From: Kitasatospora phosalacinea
Lineage (GTDB): Bacteria; Actinomycetota; Actinomycetes; Streptomycetales; Streptomycetaceae
Assembly (NCBI RefSeq): GCF_030268885.1
Contig: NZ_BSSA01000029.1
Coordinates: forward strand, 46,010-110,009
DNA length: 64,000 bases
Reading direction: 5' to 3'
A model generated the notes under the pieces. That model was not told where the DNA came from. It worked only from the letters and a program-made list of their open reading frames with translations, and did no database searches. Numbering within the stretch: the stretch's first letter is position 1; each line of letters starts with the position of its first letter. The translations under genes were made by a program, and so were the position numbers. Positions 1-10,395 of the stretch are shown here, piece after piece.

Positions 1-494
1 CCCGGGGCGAACAGCACCCGGTGCAGGTGCGCGGCGGAGCCCGGTTCGGCGAACGCCGCGGTGGCGACCATCGGCCCGTGCAACGTGGCCACGCCCAGCC
101 GGGCGGCGAACAGGCGGTGCAGTTCGGTGACGTCGCTGAACCCGACCAGCGGCTTCGGCGCGGCCGCCGCCAGCGCCCGCCAGTCCAGCAGGTCCGCCGT
201 CCGCTGGCAGCCGTAGCCGCCGCGGGCGCACAGCACCGCGGCGATCCCCGGATCGGTCCAGGCCGCCTGCAGGTCGGCGGCCCGGTCCGCGTCCCGCCCC
301 GCCAGGTGCCCCAGGTGGGAGGCGGTCACGTGCGGCGCCACCGACACCCGCAGGCCCCAGGACTCCAGTACCTCGACCCCGTGCGCCAGCTGCTCCGGCT
401 CCACCGGCCCGGCGGGCGCGACGACCGCCACCGCGTCGCCCGGGCGCAGGGCCGGTGGCCGCAGCGACGGGGGAGGGGTCCGGGGGTCGCTCAC
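1..494 (-). CDS. LD-carboxypeptidase (S66 family), 5' part only
   Basis: N-terminal 164 residues of a serine LD-carboxypeptidase (LdcA/MccF, peptidase family S66); the rest lies beyond the left edge. It begins with the family's typical LRPGDAVAVVAPAGP opening, then has ARGGYG and GFSDVTELH; the serine of the GFSD segment is the expected nucleophile. Family members cleave the L,D bond that leaves tripeptides from muropeptide tetrapeptides. No signal peptide is visible, so a cytosolic role on imported or recycled stem peptides is inferred. The GTG start at 494 overlaps the stop of the upstream peptidase by 4 nt (GTGA), so the two are probably translationally coupled. Family assignment is secure; substrate is inferred from the neighbouring cell-wall genes. 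Confidence 0.9.
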   Translation of the reverse strand, partial: MSDPRTPPPSLRPPALRPGDAVAVVAPAGPVEPEQLAHGVEVLESWGLRVSVAPHVTASHLGHLAGRDADRAADLQAAWTDPGIAAVLCARGGYGCQRTADLLDWRALAAAAPKPLVGFSDVTELHRLFAARLGVATLHGPMVATAAFAEPGSAAHLHRVLFAP

Positions 495-2572
495 CGGTGG
501 GCCTGCGGGGCGGGGGCGTCCGCGGTCCGACCGGCCTGATCGGCCGGTTCCGGCACCAGGCCGAAGATCCGCTGGTAGAAGGCGAGTTCGGCGCGCAGGG
601 CGGCGACGATCGTGCTGCTGCGCCGCCAGCCGTGCTGCTCGCCCGGGAACTCCAGCAGCGTGCACGGCAGCCCGGCGGCCTCCAGCGCCGCGGCGAAGGC
701 CCGGGACTGCTCCGGCCCCACCACGACGTCCTCCAGCCCGTGCATCAGCAGGGCCGGCCCGCTCGCCCGGTGGGCGTTGCGCACCGGCGAACGCTCCTCG
801 TACCGGGCGACGGCCTCCGGGAGCGGGCCGATCAGCCCGTCCAGGTAGCGGGACTCGAAGTCGTGGGTGTCCGCGGCCCAGGCCAGCGGGTCGGTGATGC
901 CGTAGTGCGAGACGGCGCCCGCGTACAGGCCCGCCGAGGTGAGCGAGGCCAGGGCGGTCCAGCCGCCCGCGCTGCCGCCGCGCACCGCCAGGCGCCGCTC
1001 GTCGGCCAGGCCGCGGGCGACCAGGCCGCGGGCCACCGTCGCGCAGTCCGCCACGTCCACGACGCCCCAGGTGCCGCGCAGCCGCTCGCGGTAGGCGCGG
1101 CCGTGGCCGGTGGAGCCGCCGTAGTCGACGTCGGCCACGCCGATGCCGCGGCTGGTGAAGAAGGCGATCTCCAGGTCCAGGGCCATCGGCGAGCTGCCGG
1201 TCGGGCCGCCGTGCACGAACACCACCCACGGCGGCAGCTCGCTCGGGGCGAGTGCGTGGTCGGGGTTGCGCGGCGGGTACAGCGCGGCGTGCACCCGCTG
1301 CCCGTCGGCGTCGTGGAACACCTCGGCGCGGGGGTGCGGCAGCCAGTCGGCGACGCGCGGCACGAGGGCCTCGCCGGTCAGCGCCTCGTGCGGGCCGCCC
1401 CCGGACAGGTCGGCCAGCACCACGCGGTGGTGGGCCCGCGGGGAACCGGCCACGCACACCGCGCGCCCGTCGGCCGCGTGCACGGTCGCCGCGAAGTCGC
1501 TGTAGGGCAGCGGCAGGTCGCGGACGCTGTCGTCGGACGGGTCGACCACACCCAGGCGGCGGTCGCTGCCGGTGCCGTGCACGGCCACCGCCCGGCCGTC
1601 CGGCAACGGCGCGAACCAGGCGGCGCCCGGCCGCCACAGCGCCCCGCCGAACTCCTCCGCCCGGGGGGCCACCGTCCGGCCCGGGCCGCCGTCCAGCGGC
1701 ACCAGCCGCAGGTTCCACCAGCCGTCCGGATCGGCCACCGCCCACAGGGTCTGCGCGTCCCGCCACTCCGCCTGGACCACCGAGCAGTCCGCGCCGCCCG
1801 CCACCACCCGGGGCGCGCCGCCCGCGCCGTCCAGGGCGGCGACGCACAGCTCCGTCCCGTCCCACGGCATCGCGGGGTGGTTCCAGCCGATCCAGGACAG
1901 CTGCCGCCCGTCCGGGGACAGGCGCGGGCAGGCCAGGAAGTCGTAGCCGTCGGCCAGCACCCGCACCCGGGCCGGTTCGTCGACGGCCGAGCCGTCCAGC
2001 GGCACCGCCACCAGCGCGCGCCGCACCTCGCGCGGGCCCGCTCCGACGCTCTCGCGCACGCACCACACCTCGGCGCGGCCGGGCGGCGCGTACAGGTCGC
2101 CGTAGCGCACCTGGGGCCCGCCCGCCGCCTCCGGCGCGGCGGCGGTCAGCGGCCGCGGCCGCGTCCCGGGGACGGCCAGCAGCAGGCGCTGGTCGGGCCA
2201 GTCGACGAAGACCAGCGCGGGCGGGCCCCCGGCCGCAGCGCCGCCCGCCGGGTCGCCCGCATGGTCGCCCGCCGGGTCGCCCGCGGGCAGGGAGACCGGC
2301 CGCCAGGCGCGGCCGCCGTACTCGTGCAGCCGGCTGCGGGCGTTGAACCCCTCCGGCAGCAGGTCCTGCACCGTGCCGTCCGGCGAGCGCCGCACCACGC
2401 AGCGGCGGCCGCCCTCCAGCGGGCGGGGCTCGTCCCACCAGACGGCCAGGCCGGAGGGCTCGGGGACGAGTTCCGCCCAGCCGGGGACGCCGTCCGCGCG
2501 GGCCACGTCCTCGGCTTCGATCGGGGAGGGCCAGGCACCCGGGGCGGGGCGGCCGGGAACTGCTGAAGTCAT
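491..2572 (-). CDS. S9 family serine peptidase (prolyl oligopeptidase / acylaminoacyl-peptidase type)
   Basis: A 693-residue protein with an N-terminal beta-propeller-like half (repeated SPDG/WWDEP-type blades, residues about 30-400) and a C-terminal alpha/beta hydrolase. The nucleophile elbow GGSAGG puts Ser at about 534; Asp at about 615 (HGLEDVVV) and His at about 647 (GEQHGW) complete the triad. Such enzymes trim short peptides that can enter the propeller. There is no signal peptide, so it is probably cytosolic. It is co-directional with the LD-carboxypeptidase (4-nt overlap) and lies downstream of the RpiR regulator with a 66-nt gap, so it may process stem peptides brought in by the adjacent importer. 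That role is inference from context. Confidence 0.9.
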   Translation of the reverse strand: MTSAVPGRPAPGAWPSPIEAEDVARADGVPGWAELVPEPSGLAVWWDEPRPLEGGRRCVVRRSPDGTVQDLLPEGFNARSRLHEYGGRAWRPVSLPAGDPAGDHAGDPAGGAAAGGPPALVFVDWPDQRLLLAVPGTRPRPLTAAAPEAAGGPQVRYGDLYAPPGRAEVWCVRESVGAGPREVRRALVAVPLDGSAVDEPARVRVLADGYDFLACPRLSPDGRQLSWIGWNHPAMPWDGTELCVAALDGAGGAPRVVAGGADCSVVQAEWRDAQTLWAVADPDGWWNLRLVPLDGGPGRTVAPRAEEFGGALWRPGAAWFAPLPDGRAVAVHGTGSDRRLGVVDPSDDSVRDLPLPYSDFAATVHAADGRAVCVAGSPRAHHRVVLADLSGGGPHEALTGEALVPRVADWLPHPRAEVFHDADGQRVHAALYPPRNPDHALAPSELPPWVVFVHGGPTGSSPMALDLEIAFFTSRGIGVADVDYGGSTGHGRAYRERLRGTWGVVDVADCATVARGLVARGLADERRLAVRGGSAGGWTALASLTSAGLYAGAVSHYGITDPLAWAADTHDFESRYLDGLIGPLPEAVARYEERSPVRNAHRASGPALLMHGLEDVVVGPEQSRAFAAALEAAGLPCTLLEFPGEQHGWRRSSTIVAALRAELAFYQRIFGLVPEPADQAGRTADAPAPQAHR

Positions 2573-2638
2573 GGGTCACCAATGCTCGTCGGGGGGCTGC
2601 TCGTTCGTGGGGTGGGGTCGGGAGCGGTTCGGGGCGGG

Positions 2639-3520
2639 TCAGTCGCCGGGGAAGCGGCCCAGCAGGCGGTCGGCCTCCTCCCGGCGCTCCAGCCGGCGCA
2701 GCGCCCCCTTGGAACGGGCGGCCGCCGCCGTCACCAGGGCGTGCCCGAGGGCCACCAGCGCGGTCGGCGAGTCGGCGAACGACGGGCCCCCGGTGGCCGC
2801 GGTCAGCGTCCGGTCGGCGAGCGGGGCGACCGGCGAGCCGTGGCCGTCCACGACGGCCACCAGGGGCACGCCGCGGTGGCGCAGCGCCTGCGCGGCCCGC
2901 AGCGTCCAGCGGTCGTAGCGGCGCACCGAGTAGACGACCGCCACGTCCCGGGGGCCCGCGTCGGTGAGGGCCTCCACCGCGCGGTCGGTGCCGCCGTCCA
3001 GCAGGACGACCCGACCGAGCACGCTGCCCAGGTCGGCCGCCAGCAGGTGGGCCAGGCCCCGGCTGCGGCCGGTGCCCAGGACGAAGCGCTGCCGGGCCGT
3101 CAGCAGCGAGCGCGCGGCGGCGTCCAGGGTGCCGTCGTCGTCGGCCTCCTCCAGGGTGGCGGTGACGTTCGCGGCCTCCCGCTCGGCCATCCGCCGGGTC
3201 AGCCCGGGGAGTTGGGCCGGACGCAGCCGGGCCCGGAACCGTTCCCGCGGGGCGGTCAGTTCCTCGTCCAGCCGCTCGGCGACCCTGGCCTGCAACTCGC
3301 CCAGGTCGCGGAACCCGGCCGCGCGCACCAGCCGGTGCAGGTCGCCGCCCCCGGCGCGGGCCTCGGCCAGCAGCGCGGTCGGCGGGCGCAGCGCCGAGTC
3401 GGGCCAGTCGGCGAGCATGGCCCGGGCCAACCGCCGTTCGGAGCCGCCGAGTTCGTCGGCGGCGTCGGCCAGCGTCGCGGCCGGCTCCGACCAGGCGGAG
3501 GCGTAGCCGGCGGTCGTCAT
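2639..3520 (-). CDS. RpiR/MurR-type transcriptional regulator (HTH + SIS domain)
   Basis: A 293-residue regulator. Residues 1-75 form the alpha-helical N-terminal region expected of an RpiR HTH, although it is degenerate (LADAADELGGSERRLARAML). Residues about 125-270 form a sugar isomerase (SIS) domain with the phosphosugar-binding segment VLGTGRSRGL and a later AVVYSVRRYD strand-loop. SIS-domain regulators sense phosphosugars; MurNAc-6-P is the ligand of MurR. The gene is divergent from the XRE-cupin regulator and heads the S9 peptidase/LD-carboxypeptidase gene string. The ATG at 3520 was chosen because the longer open frame upstream is low-complexity and antisense to the next gene. It is one of two RpiR-type regulators in the region; its own ligand and sites are unknown. 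Confidence 0.85.
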   Translation of the reverse strand: MTTAGYASAWSEPAATLADAADELGGSERRLARAMLADWPDSALRPPTALLAEARAGGGDLHRLVRAAGFRDLGELQARVAERLDEELTAPRERFRARLRPAQLPGLTRRMAEREAANVTATLEEADDDGTLDAAARSLLTARQRFVLGTGRSRGLAHLLAADLGSVLGRVVLLDGGTDRAVEALTDAGPRDVAVVYSVRRYDRWTLRAAQALRHRGVPLVAVVDGHGSPVAPLADRTLTAATGGPSFADSPTALVALGHALVTAAAARSKGALRRLERREEADRLLGRFPGD

Positions 3521-3668
3521 CGGCGGACCCCCGAGGTCGGGCCCGGGCGGAGGGTGCGGTTCACGGCGTACTCCCTGCTGTCGGGACGGAGCGGGACCTG
3601 TAGCGTCGCCGGGAGGCTGGGCGTCCGGGCGGCGGGAGCCGGGCCGGGCGGACGGAACGGGGGAGACG

Positions 3669-4322
3669 GTGGGAACGGGTCGGGACGCGGCGGACGGCAG
3701 GGCGGGCACGGCCGGTGCGCGCGAGGACGGCGCGGCGGCCCGCCTCGGCGAGCGGCTGCACGCGGCCCGCACCCGCCTGCAGCTCACCCTGGACGGGGTG
3801 GCGCAGCGCAGCGGCCTGTCGCGCAGCTTCCTCAGCCGCCTGGAGGCCGGTGACGCCAACCCCACGCTGCGCACCCTGGAGCGGATCGCCGAGGCGGTGC
3901 AGACCCCGCTGTCGGTGCTGCTGGGCGGCGCCCCCGCGGCGGCCCGGCCGCCCGGGACGCCGTCCCCGTCCGCCGAGGTCGTGCACCGTCCGCGCCGCGA
4001 GCCCCGGGCGTGGCCGCCCGGGGAGGGGCGGACCTTCCCGCTGACCCCGGTCGGGGCGCGCCGCTTCGAGGCGGTGCTCGCCGAGGGCACCCCGGCCCAC
4101 CACGCCTTCCCCACCGCCCACCCGGGCGAGGAGCTGTGCGTGGTGCTCGCCGGGCGGGTCGCCGCCGAGGTCGGCGGCGACCGCTTCGAACTGGAGGCCG
4201 GTGAGGCGCTGCACTACGACGCGGGCGTCGCGCACCGCCTGGCCGCGCTCGGCCCGGACGGACGCTACCTGCTGGTCGTGGCCGGTCCGGCCGCGTCCGC
4301 GGCGGGTCCGCGGCGACCCTGA
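3669..4322 (+). CDS. XRE-family regulator with C-terminal cupin sensor
   Basis: A 217-residue protein. Residues about 24-82 are a Cro/C1-type helix-turn-helix (RLGERLHAARTR, then SGLSRSFLSRLEAGDANPTL). Residues about 120-205 are a cupin_2 barrel (HPGEELCVVLAGRV, then GEALHYDAGVAHRLAA). This HTH-cupin architecture is common for regulators that sense a small ligand or metal in the barrel. The GTG start at 3669 follows a GGGGGAGAC ribosome binding site. The gene is divergent from the RpiR regulator and converges on the ABC ATPase gene, so it may control either the peptidase genes or the importer. No target site can be assigned with certainty. Confidence 0.88.
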   Translation: MGTGRDAADGRAGTAGAREDGAAARLGERLHAARTRLQLTLDGVAQRSGLSRSFLSRLEAGDANPTLRTLERIAEAVQTPLSVLLGGAPAAARPPGTPSPSAEVVHRPRREPRAWPPGEGRTFPLTPVGARRFEAVLAEGTPAHHAFPTAHPGEELCVVLAGRVAAEVGGDRFELEAGEALHYDAGVAHRLAALGPDGRYLLVVAGPAASAAGPRRP

Positions 4323-4434
4323 GCCGCGGGCCGGACCGCGTCCCCGGCGGGCCCGGCCCGCCGGAACCGGCCGACCGTCCTGCACGGGAAGTTCCACGTC
4401 CGCCACGGTACGAGCACCGCCGCGGCCCGGACGA

Positions 4435-4449
4435 TCGACGAATCGTCGA
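4435..4449. promoter_or_regulatory. 15-bp perfect palindrome (candidate protein-binding site)
   Basis: TCGACGA-A-TCGTCGA is a perfect palindrome around one central base, in the 173-bp gap between two convergent genes. It shares the core GACGAWTCGTC with the palindrome at 16675-16691. It lacks a loop, so it looks more like a protein site than a terminator. No regulator is identified. Confidence 0.4.
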
Positions 4450-4495
4450 GCCCCGGGCCCGGGCCCGCGACATCAGGTCCAGGCCCGACGGCGCG

Positions 4496-5509
4496 TCAGT
4501 GCACCGCCGCGGCCTCGGTGGCCACCACCCGGCGCGCCCGCGGGTGCAGGCAGGCGTGCCGGTGCGCCCCGTCGGCCGGGAGCGCGGTGAGCCCGGGCCG
4601 CCCGTCGGCGCACCCGTCGGTCGCGAAGGGGCAGCGCGGGGCGAACAGGCAGCCCGGGGTGGCCACCCGCTCGTCCAGGGCGGCGAGCGGCACCAGCCGG
4701 TCGGGCCCCGGTTCCTCCAGGCCGCGCAGCACCGGGACCGCCGACAGCAGGCACTGGGTGTAGGGGTGCACGGGCTGCTGCACGACGGAGTCGGTGGGGC
4801 CGCGTTCGATGACCTGGCCGCGGTAGATGACGTGCAGTTCGCCGCCCTCGCCGAGGTAGCGGGCGGTGGCCACGTCGTGGGTGATGAACAGCAGCGAGAT
4901 GCCGAGCCGCTCGCGCAGGTCCCGCAACAGGGACAGCACGCCCAGCCGCATCGACACGTCGATCATCGACACCGACTCGTCCGCGACCAGCGCCTCCGGG
5001 TCCACGGTCAGCGCCCGGGCGATGACGACCCGCTGGCGCTGCCCGCCGGAGAGCTGGTGCGGGTACTTGGCCAGTGTGCCGGGGCGCAGGCCGACCAGCT
5101 CCAGGAGCTCGGCGGCGCGCTCGCGCTGCTGCGTGCGGGTGGCGCCGGTCTCCCGGGCGCGCATCCGCAGCGGGTCGCCCAGGATCTGGCCGACGTCCCG
5201 GGTCGGGTTGAGCGCCGAGTACGGGTCCTGGTGGATCAGCTGGATCCGCCGGAAGTACGGTGCGCGCCTCCGCGCCGACAGCTTCGACAGGTCGGTGCCG
5301 TCGACCAGCAGTTCGCCGCCGTCGAAGCTCTCCAGCCCGGTGAGGATCTTGCCCAGGGTGGTCTTGCCGCAGCCGGACTCGCCGATGAAGGAGACGGCGC
5401 CGCCCCTGGGCAGGGTGAAGTCGACGCCGCGCAGGGCGTGTACCGTGCGGGTGCCGGTGAAGGCGCCGCGGCCGGTGTAGGTGCGGGTGATGTTCCTGGC
5501 CTCGATCAC
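4496..5509 (-). CDS. Oligopeptide-type ABC transporter ATP-binding protein (OppF/DppF-like)
   Basis: A 337-residue ATPase, last gene of a five-gene importer operon. Walker A GESGCGKTT lies at residues 43-51, the ABC signature LSGGQRQR follows, and the OppF-type C-terminal extension carries the cysteine-rich GCLFAPRCPFA segment. The Walker B/D-loop reads ADESVSMID rather than the usual ADEPVSALD, so the proline after the catalytic Glu and part of the D-loop are changed; the catalytic Glu itself is kept. Start is a GTG that overlaps the stop of the partner ATPase (GTGA). Import of di- or oligopeptides, here plausibly muropeptides, is inferred from the neighbours. Confidence 0.93.
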   Translation of the reverse strand: MIEARNITRTYTGRGAFTGTRTVHALRGVDFTLPRGGAVSFIGESGCGKTTLGKILTGLESFDGGELLVDGTDLSKLSARRRAPYFRRIQLIHQDPYSALNPTRDVGQILGDPLRMRARETGATRTQQRERAAELLELVGLRPGTLAKYPHQLSGGQRQRVVIARALTVDPEALVADESVSMIDVSMRLGVLSLLRDLRERLGISLLFITHDVATARYLGEGGELHVIYRGQVIERGPTDSVVQQPVHPYTQCLLSAVPVLRGLEEPGPDRLVPLAALDERVATPGCLFAPRCPFATDGCADGRPGLTALPADGAHRHACLHPRARRVVATEAAAVH

Positions 5510-6587
5510 GGCCGTCCTCCGGTCGGGTCGTCCTGGGCCCGGGGCGCGGGCACGGCGGCGGGCGCGGGGGCCCGGCCCACCGGGTCCGCGTGGCAGGCCC
5601 GGAACCGGCCCGGGGTCCACTCGGACAGGGCGGGGTCGCTCTCCTCGCACACCGGCATCGCCAGCGGGCAGCGGTCCCGGAAGACGCAGCCCCGCCGGGC
5701 GAGGGTGGTGAGGTCCGGCGGCTGCCCGGGCAGCGCCCGGGCGAGGCGGGTGTCGCCGACGATGCGGGCGGTGGCGCCGATCAGGGCCCGGGTGTACGGG
5801 TGCGAGGGCCGCCGGAGCAGTTCCCCGGCGGGGCCGTGCTCCACGATCCGCCCGCCGTACATGACCGCGAGCCGGTCGGCGATCTCGGAGACCACCCCCA
5901 TGTCGTGGGTGACCACGAGGGTGGCGAGCCCGTTCTCCCGGTGCACGCTGCGCACGATGTCGAGCACCGCGGCCTGGGAGATCATGTCGAGCGCGGTGGT
6001 CGGCTCGTCCAGGACCAGCACCTCGGCGTTGAGGACCAGCGCGAGCACGATGCCCACGCGCTGGCGCATGCCGCCGGACAGCTCGTGCTGGTAGGAGTCC
6101 AGCACCCGGTCGGCGTCCAGCCCCATCCGCTCGCACAGCTCCCTGGCCCGGCGCACCAGGGCGCGCAGGTCCTCGACCTCGTGGGAGCGGCCGAGGTCCA
6201 GCAGCTGCTTCCCCACGGTCTTCAGCGGGTTGAGCGAGTTCTGCGAGGCCTGGAAGACGTAGCCGAGCGCGCCGCCCCGGGCGCGGCGCAGCCGTCGCCC
6301 GGTCAGCCGGGTGACGTCGCCGACGCCCGCCACCTCGACGCTGCCGGAGGTGATCCGGCCCGGGGCGGGGACGGCGTTGAGCAGGGAGAGCGCCAGGGTG
6401 GACTTGCCGGAGCCGGACTCGCCGACCAGGCCGGTGATCTCACCTGCCCGCAGCTCCAGCGAGGCGTGCGAGACGGCGGGCAGGTCGCCGTGCTCGGTGC
6501 GGTAGACGACGGTCAGGTCGCGGATCGCGACCTCGGCCGGGCGGGCCCCGGCCGTCGCGGCCCCGTCGTGGTGCGGCGTCGGATCGG

Positions 6588-6591
<4 letters not shown>
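5506..6591 (-). CDS. Oligopeptide-type ABC transporter ATP-binding protein (OppD/DppD-like)
   Basis: A 361-residue ATPase with Walker A GESGSGKST at about 57-65, Q-loop region YVFQASQNSLNP, signature LSGGMRQR, Walker B LVLDEPTTALD and switch His in VVTHD. The C-terminal oligopeptide/nickel-type extension with GCVFRDRCPLA is present. It pairs with the downstream OppF-like ATPase as the usual heterodimer powering a family-5 importer. The ATG at 6591 overlaps the permease stop (ATGA), and its own stop overlaps the next GTG start, so the operon is tightly coupled. Function is secure; the transported ligand is inferred from the MurNAc-recycling genes alongside. Confidence 0.95.
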
Positions 6592-7483
<892 letters not shown>

Positions 7484-7487
<4 letters not shown>

Positions 7488-8476
7488 CGCCTCACCCGGG
7501 GGTCGATCACCGAGTACAGCAGCTCGGCGAGGATGTTGGCGACCACGATGGTCACCGTGATCAGCAGGAAGGCGCCGCCCATCAGCGGGTAGTCCCGGTT
7601 GCCGATGCTCTTGAGCAGCAGGTTGCCCAGGCCCGGGTAGTCGAAGACGTCCTCGATCAGCACCGAGCCGGCGAACATGTGGCCGACCGACAGGGCGAGC
7701 GTGGTGAACAGCGGCAGCACGGCGTTGCGGCCGACGTAGCGCATCCGGGTGGCCGGGGCGATGCCGCGCAGTTCGGCGGCCAGGATGAAGTCGTCGCCGA
7801 GGACGGAGGCCACGCTGGACTTCATGGTCAGCAGCCAGCCGCCGTAGCCGAGCAGCGCGTAGGTGGCCACCGGCAGCACGGCGTGGGTGGCGACCGAGCC
7901 GAGGTACTCGGCGGTGAAGCCGGGGGCGATGGTCACGTCGCTGGTGTCGCCGTAGGGCAGCACGTTCCACAGGGTGTGGAACAGGAAGGCCAGCAGCAGG
8001 GCCAGCACGAAGGACGGCACGCCCGCCATCAGCGAGCCGGACAGCGAGAGCAGGCTCCCGCTGCGGGAGTTGCGCCGCAGGGCGGCGACCACACCGGCGG
8101 TGCAGCCGACCAGGAAGCTGAGCAGCAGCCCGGACAGCACCGGCAGCACCGTCCAGGGCACGGCCGCGCGGATCACGTCCGCGACCGGGACGCCGCTGTA
8201 GGAGATCGACACCCCCAGGTTGCCGTGCAGCAACTGCCCCAGGTAGCCCAGGTACTGGTCCACCAGCGGCTCGTGCGAGGTGAACCCGTACACCACGGAG
8301 ACCTTGGCCCGGGCCAGTTCGGGCGGCATGCCGCCCAGCACGTACCCCTCGTAGGCGGCGTCGCCGGGGTTGCCCGGCAGGGCGTGGACGAGGAAGAAGG
8401 TGAAGGTGGCTACGGTGAACACCATCACCAGGCCGGCGGCCAGCTTGGCCGCCAGCCGGAGGAGGAAGCCCTTCAT
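7484..8476 (-). CDS. ABC transporter permease (OppB/DppB-like)
   Basis: A 330-residue permease. Membrane segment 1 (residues about 9-30) is followed by the periplasmic-type loop with HALPGNPGDAAYEG that is typical of OppB/DppB, then the BPD_transp_1 domain from about residue 100. The EAA loop is seen as AELRGIAPATRMRYVGRNAVLPL. It lies 6 nt downstream of the substrate-binding lipoprotein gene and overlaps the OppC-like gene by 4 nt, so it belongs to the same transcription unit. Confidence 0.95.
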
Positions 8477-8482
8477 CCGCGG

Positions 8483-10312
8483 CTACTTCTTCTTGGGCTG
8501 GACGTAGCCCTGCATCATCCAGACGCCCGGCGAGTTGCTCAGCAGGCCGTCCTGGCCGGACTTCGGGAAATCGGTGAACCGCTTGTCGTTCACGAACTGC
8601 ACGTTGGTGTAGTCCCAGACCTGGATCACCGGCAGCTGCTGGTTGGAGAGCCGGGCCAGCTGCTGGACGATCTCCTTCTGCTCCTCCGGCTTCAGGACGG
8701 TCAGCTTCGCGGTCAGCTCGCCGGGGTTGACGGTGGCGCCGTCCAGGGTGAAGGAGGTCGGGGTGTTGAGCCAGTTGCCCGAGCCCTGGCCGGACTTGTG
8801 GGTGACGGTGGCGCCGATCGCGGTGAAGCCGTCGTCCGCGCCGTACAGGCGCTGGAAGGCGGCGTCGGTGCCGGGGCCCAGCGCGGTCAGCCAGAAGCCG
8901 ACCGGGTACTTGCCGTCCGCCATCTCCTTCTTGTAGGTGCTGAAGTCGGCGGTCAGCGCGGTCTTGGTCGGGATGCCGAAGGCGGTCAGCTGGTTGGCGA
9001 CGACGGTGCCGCCGGCGATCCAGTCGCTGAAGCCGTTGACGGTCTGCAGGGTGAGGGTCCACGGCGTGCCGTCGGGCAGGTGCCAGGTGCCGTCCTTCTT
9101 GGTGAGCCCGGCCCGCTGGAGCAACTCGGCGGCCTTGGCCTCGTCGTGCCGGTACGGGTCGAGCGCGGCCTGCTGCTCGGGGGTGAGCCACTTCTCGGCG
9201 ACCTTGTCGATCAGGCCGGTGGTGGCCTTCGACGCGGTGCCACCGACCGGCTGGCCGACCTTGGTGACGGCCTCGCGGTCGATGACGTGCGCGAGCGCCT
9301 GGCGGACCTCCACCTTGTCGAACGGGGCGACGCCCTGGTTGAAGGCGATCGCCGCATCCACGTAGTTGACGGCGTCGACGCGCCGGTTGCCCGCCTTCAG
9401 GATGCGCTGGAGCACGTTGTCGGGGATGGCGGTGAACGGCGCGGCGTCCAGCTCGCCGTTGGTCATGTAGCTCCAGATCTGCTCGTTGCCGGTGTAGTTG
9501 CGCACCACCACCTGCTTCGGGCCGATCTTGCCCGCGGCGAAGAAGTGCGGGTTGCGGTCGAGGACCGCGGAACCCGGGTTGACCCGGGTGATGACGAACG
9601 GGCCGGCCGAGACGTCCTTGGCGGGGGCGAACGCGGAGACCTTCTTGCCGATCTCGTTGAGCCTGTCGACGGCCGCCTTCGCGGCGTCGGCCCGCCCGGG
9701 GTCGGCGCTCTGGCTGGCGTGGATCACGTCCCACACGTCGGCGGGCAGCAGGGAGCCGTACACCGAGGCGGGGACGATCTTCTGGGTGAGCACCAGGCGC
9801 GGGAACTGGACGTTCTTCGCCCCGGGCACCTGGCTGATCTCGAAGGTGTGCGGCGCGGTCTCCTTCACCTCCGCGACGTCCAGGCCCTGGGTGAGCAGGC
9901 CGGCCCCGACGGTGGCCGAGCCCTGGGTGAGCGCGATGGCCATCGAGGCCCTGACGTCCTCGCCGGTGACGGGCGTGCCGTCCGACCACTTCGCGTCGGG
10001 CTCCAGCTCGACCGTGATCGAGCTGTCGGTGACCTTCCAGCTCCTGGCCAGGCCGGGGAAGAAGTCGTTCGGGTCCTGCGGGTTCTTCTTGGTGAAGCCC
10101 AACTGCATGGTGTCGTAGCCGAGGAAGGTGTTGCCCGCGGCGTTGAACGGGTTCATCGGGGCGCCGGCCGAGATCGGGTGGTTGCCGTCGATGGTGGTGA
10201 ACGTTCCGCCCCCGGCGGAGTCCGAGGATCCCGCGCCGGGGGAGCAGGCCGCGGTGGTGCCGAGCAGGAGGGCGGCCGCGAGGGGGAGGGCGGCGCGTCT
10301 GGCGTTGTTCAT
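8483..10312 (-). CDS. Family 5 extracellular substrate-binding lipoprotein (importer 1)
   Basis: A 609-residue solute-binding protein, first gene of the importer operon. A lipoprotein signal peptide (basic MNNARR, hydrophobic core, lipobox-like TAAC with Cys23) anchors it outside the membrane. The SBP_bac_5 fold (oligopeptide/nickel type) covers about residues 60-600, with recognisable segments such as DAKWSDGTPVTGEDV and VDREAVTKVG. Family members bind di- and oligopeptides, including cell-wall peptides. The promoter region upstream is shared with divergent murQ and holds several candidate operators, so importer and etherase are probably co-regulated. Ligand specificity for muropeptides is inference. 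Confidence 0.94.
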   Translation of the reverse strand: MNNARRAALPLAAALLLGTTAACSPGAGSSDSAGGGTFTTIDGNHPISAGAPMNPFNAAGNTFLGYDTMQLGFTKKNPQDPNDFFPGLARSWKVTDSSITVELEPDAKWSDGTPVTGEDVRASMAIALTQGSATVGAGLLTQGLDVAEVKETAPHTFEISQVPGAKNVQFPRLVLTQKIVPASVYGSLLPADVWDVIHASQSADPGRADAAKAAVDRLNEIGKKVSAFAPAKDVSAGPFVITRVNPGSAVLDRNPHFFAAGKIGPKQVVVRNYTGNEQIWSYMTNGELDAAPFTAIPDNVLQRILKAGNRRVDAVNYVDAAIAFNQGVAPFDKVEVRQALAHVIDREAVTKVGQPVGGTASKATTGLIDKVAEKWLTPEQQAALDPYRHDEAKAAELLQRAGLTKKDGTWHLPDGTPWTLTLQTVNGFSDWIAGGTVVANQLTAFGIPTKTALTADFSTYKKEMADGKYPVGFWLTALGPGTDAAFQRLYGADDGFTAIGATVTHKSGQGSGNWLNTPTSFTLDGATVNPGELTAKLTVLKPEEQKEIVQQLARLSNQQLPVIQVWDYTNVQFVNDKRFTDFPKSGQDGLLSNSPGVWMMQGYVQPKKK

Positions 10313-10395
10313 GGGAGCGGGACTCCGATCAACCGGTGCGTGAGGGCGCAGCTGCAGTGCGCCGACCGTAGGAGCCCCTGCCCGCTTTAGTCAAT

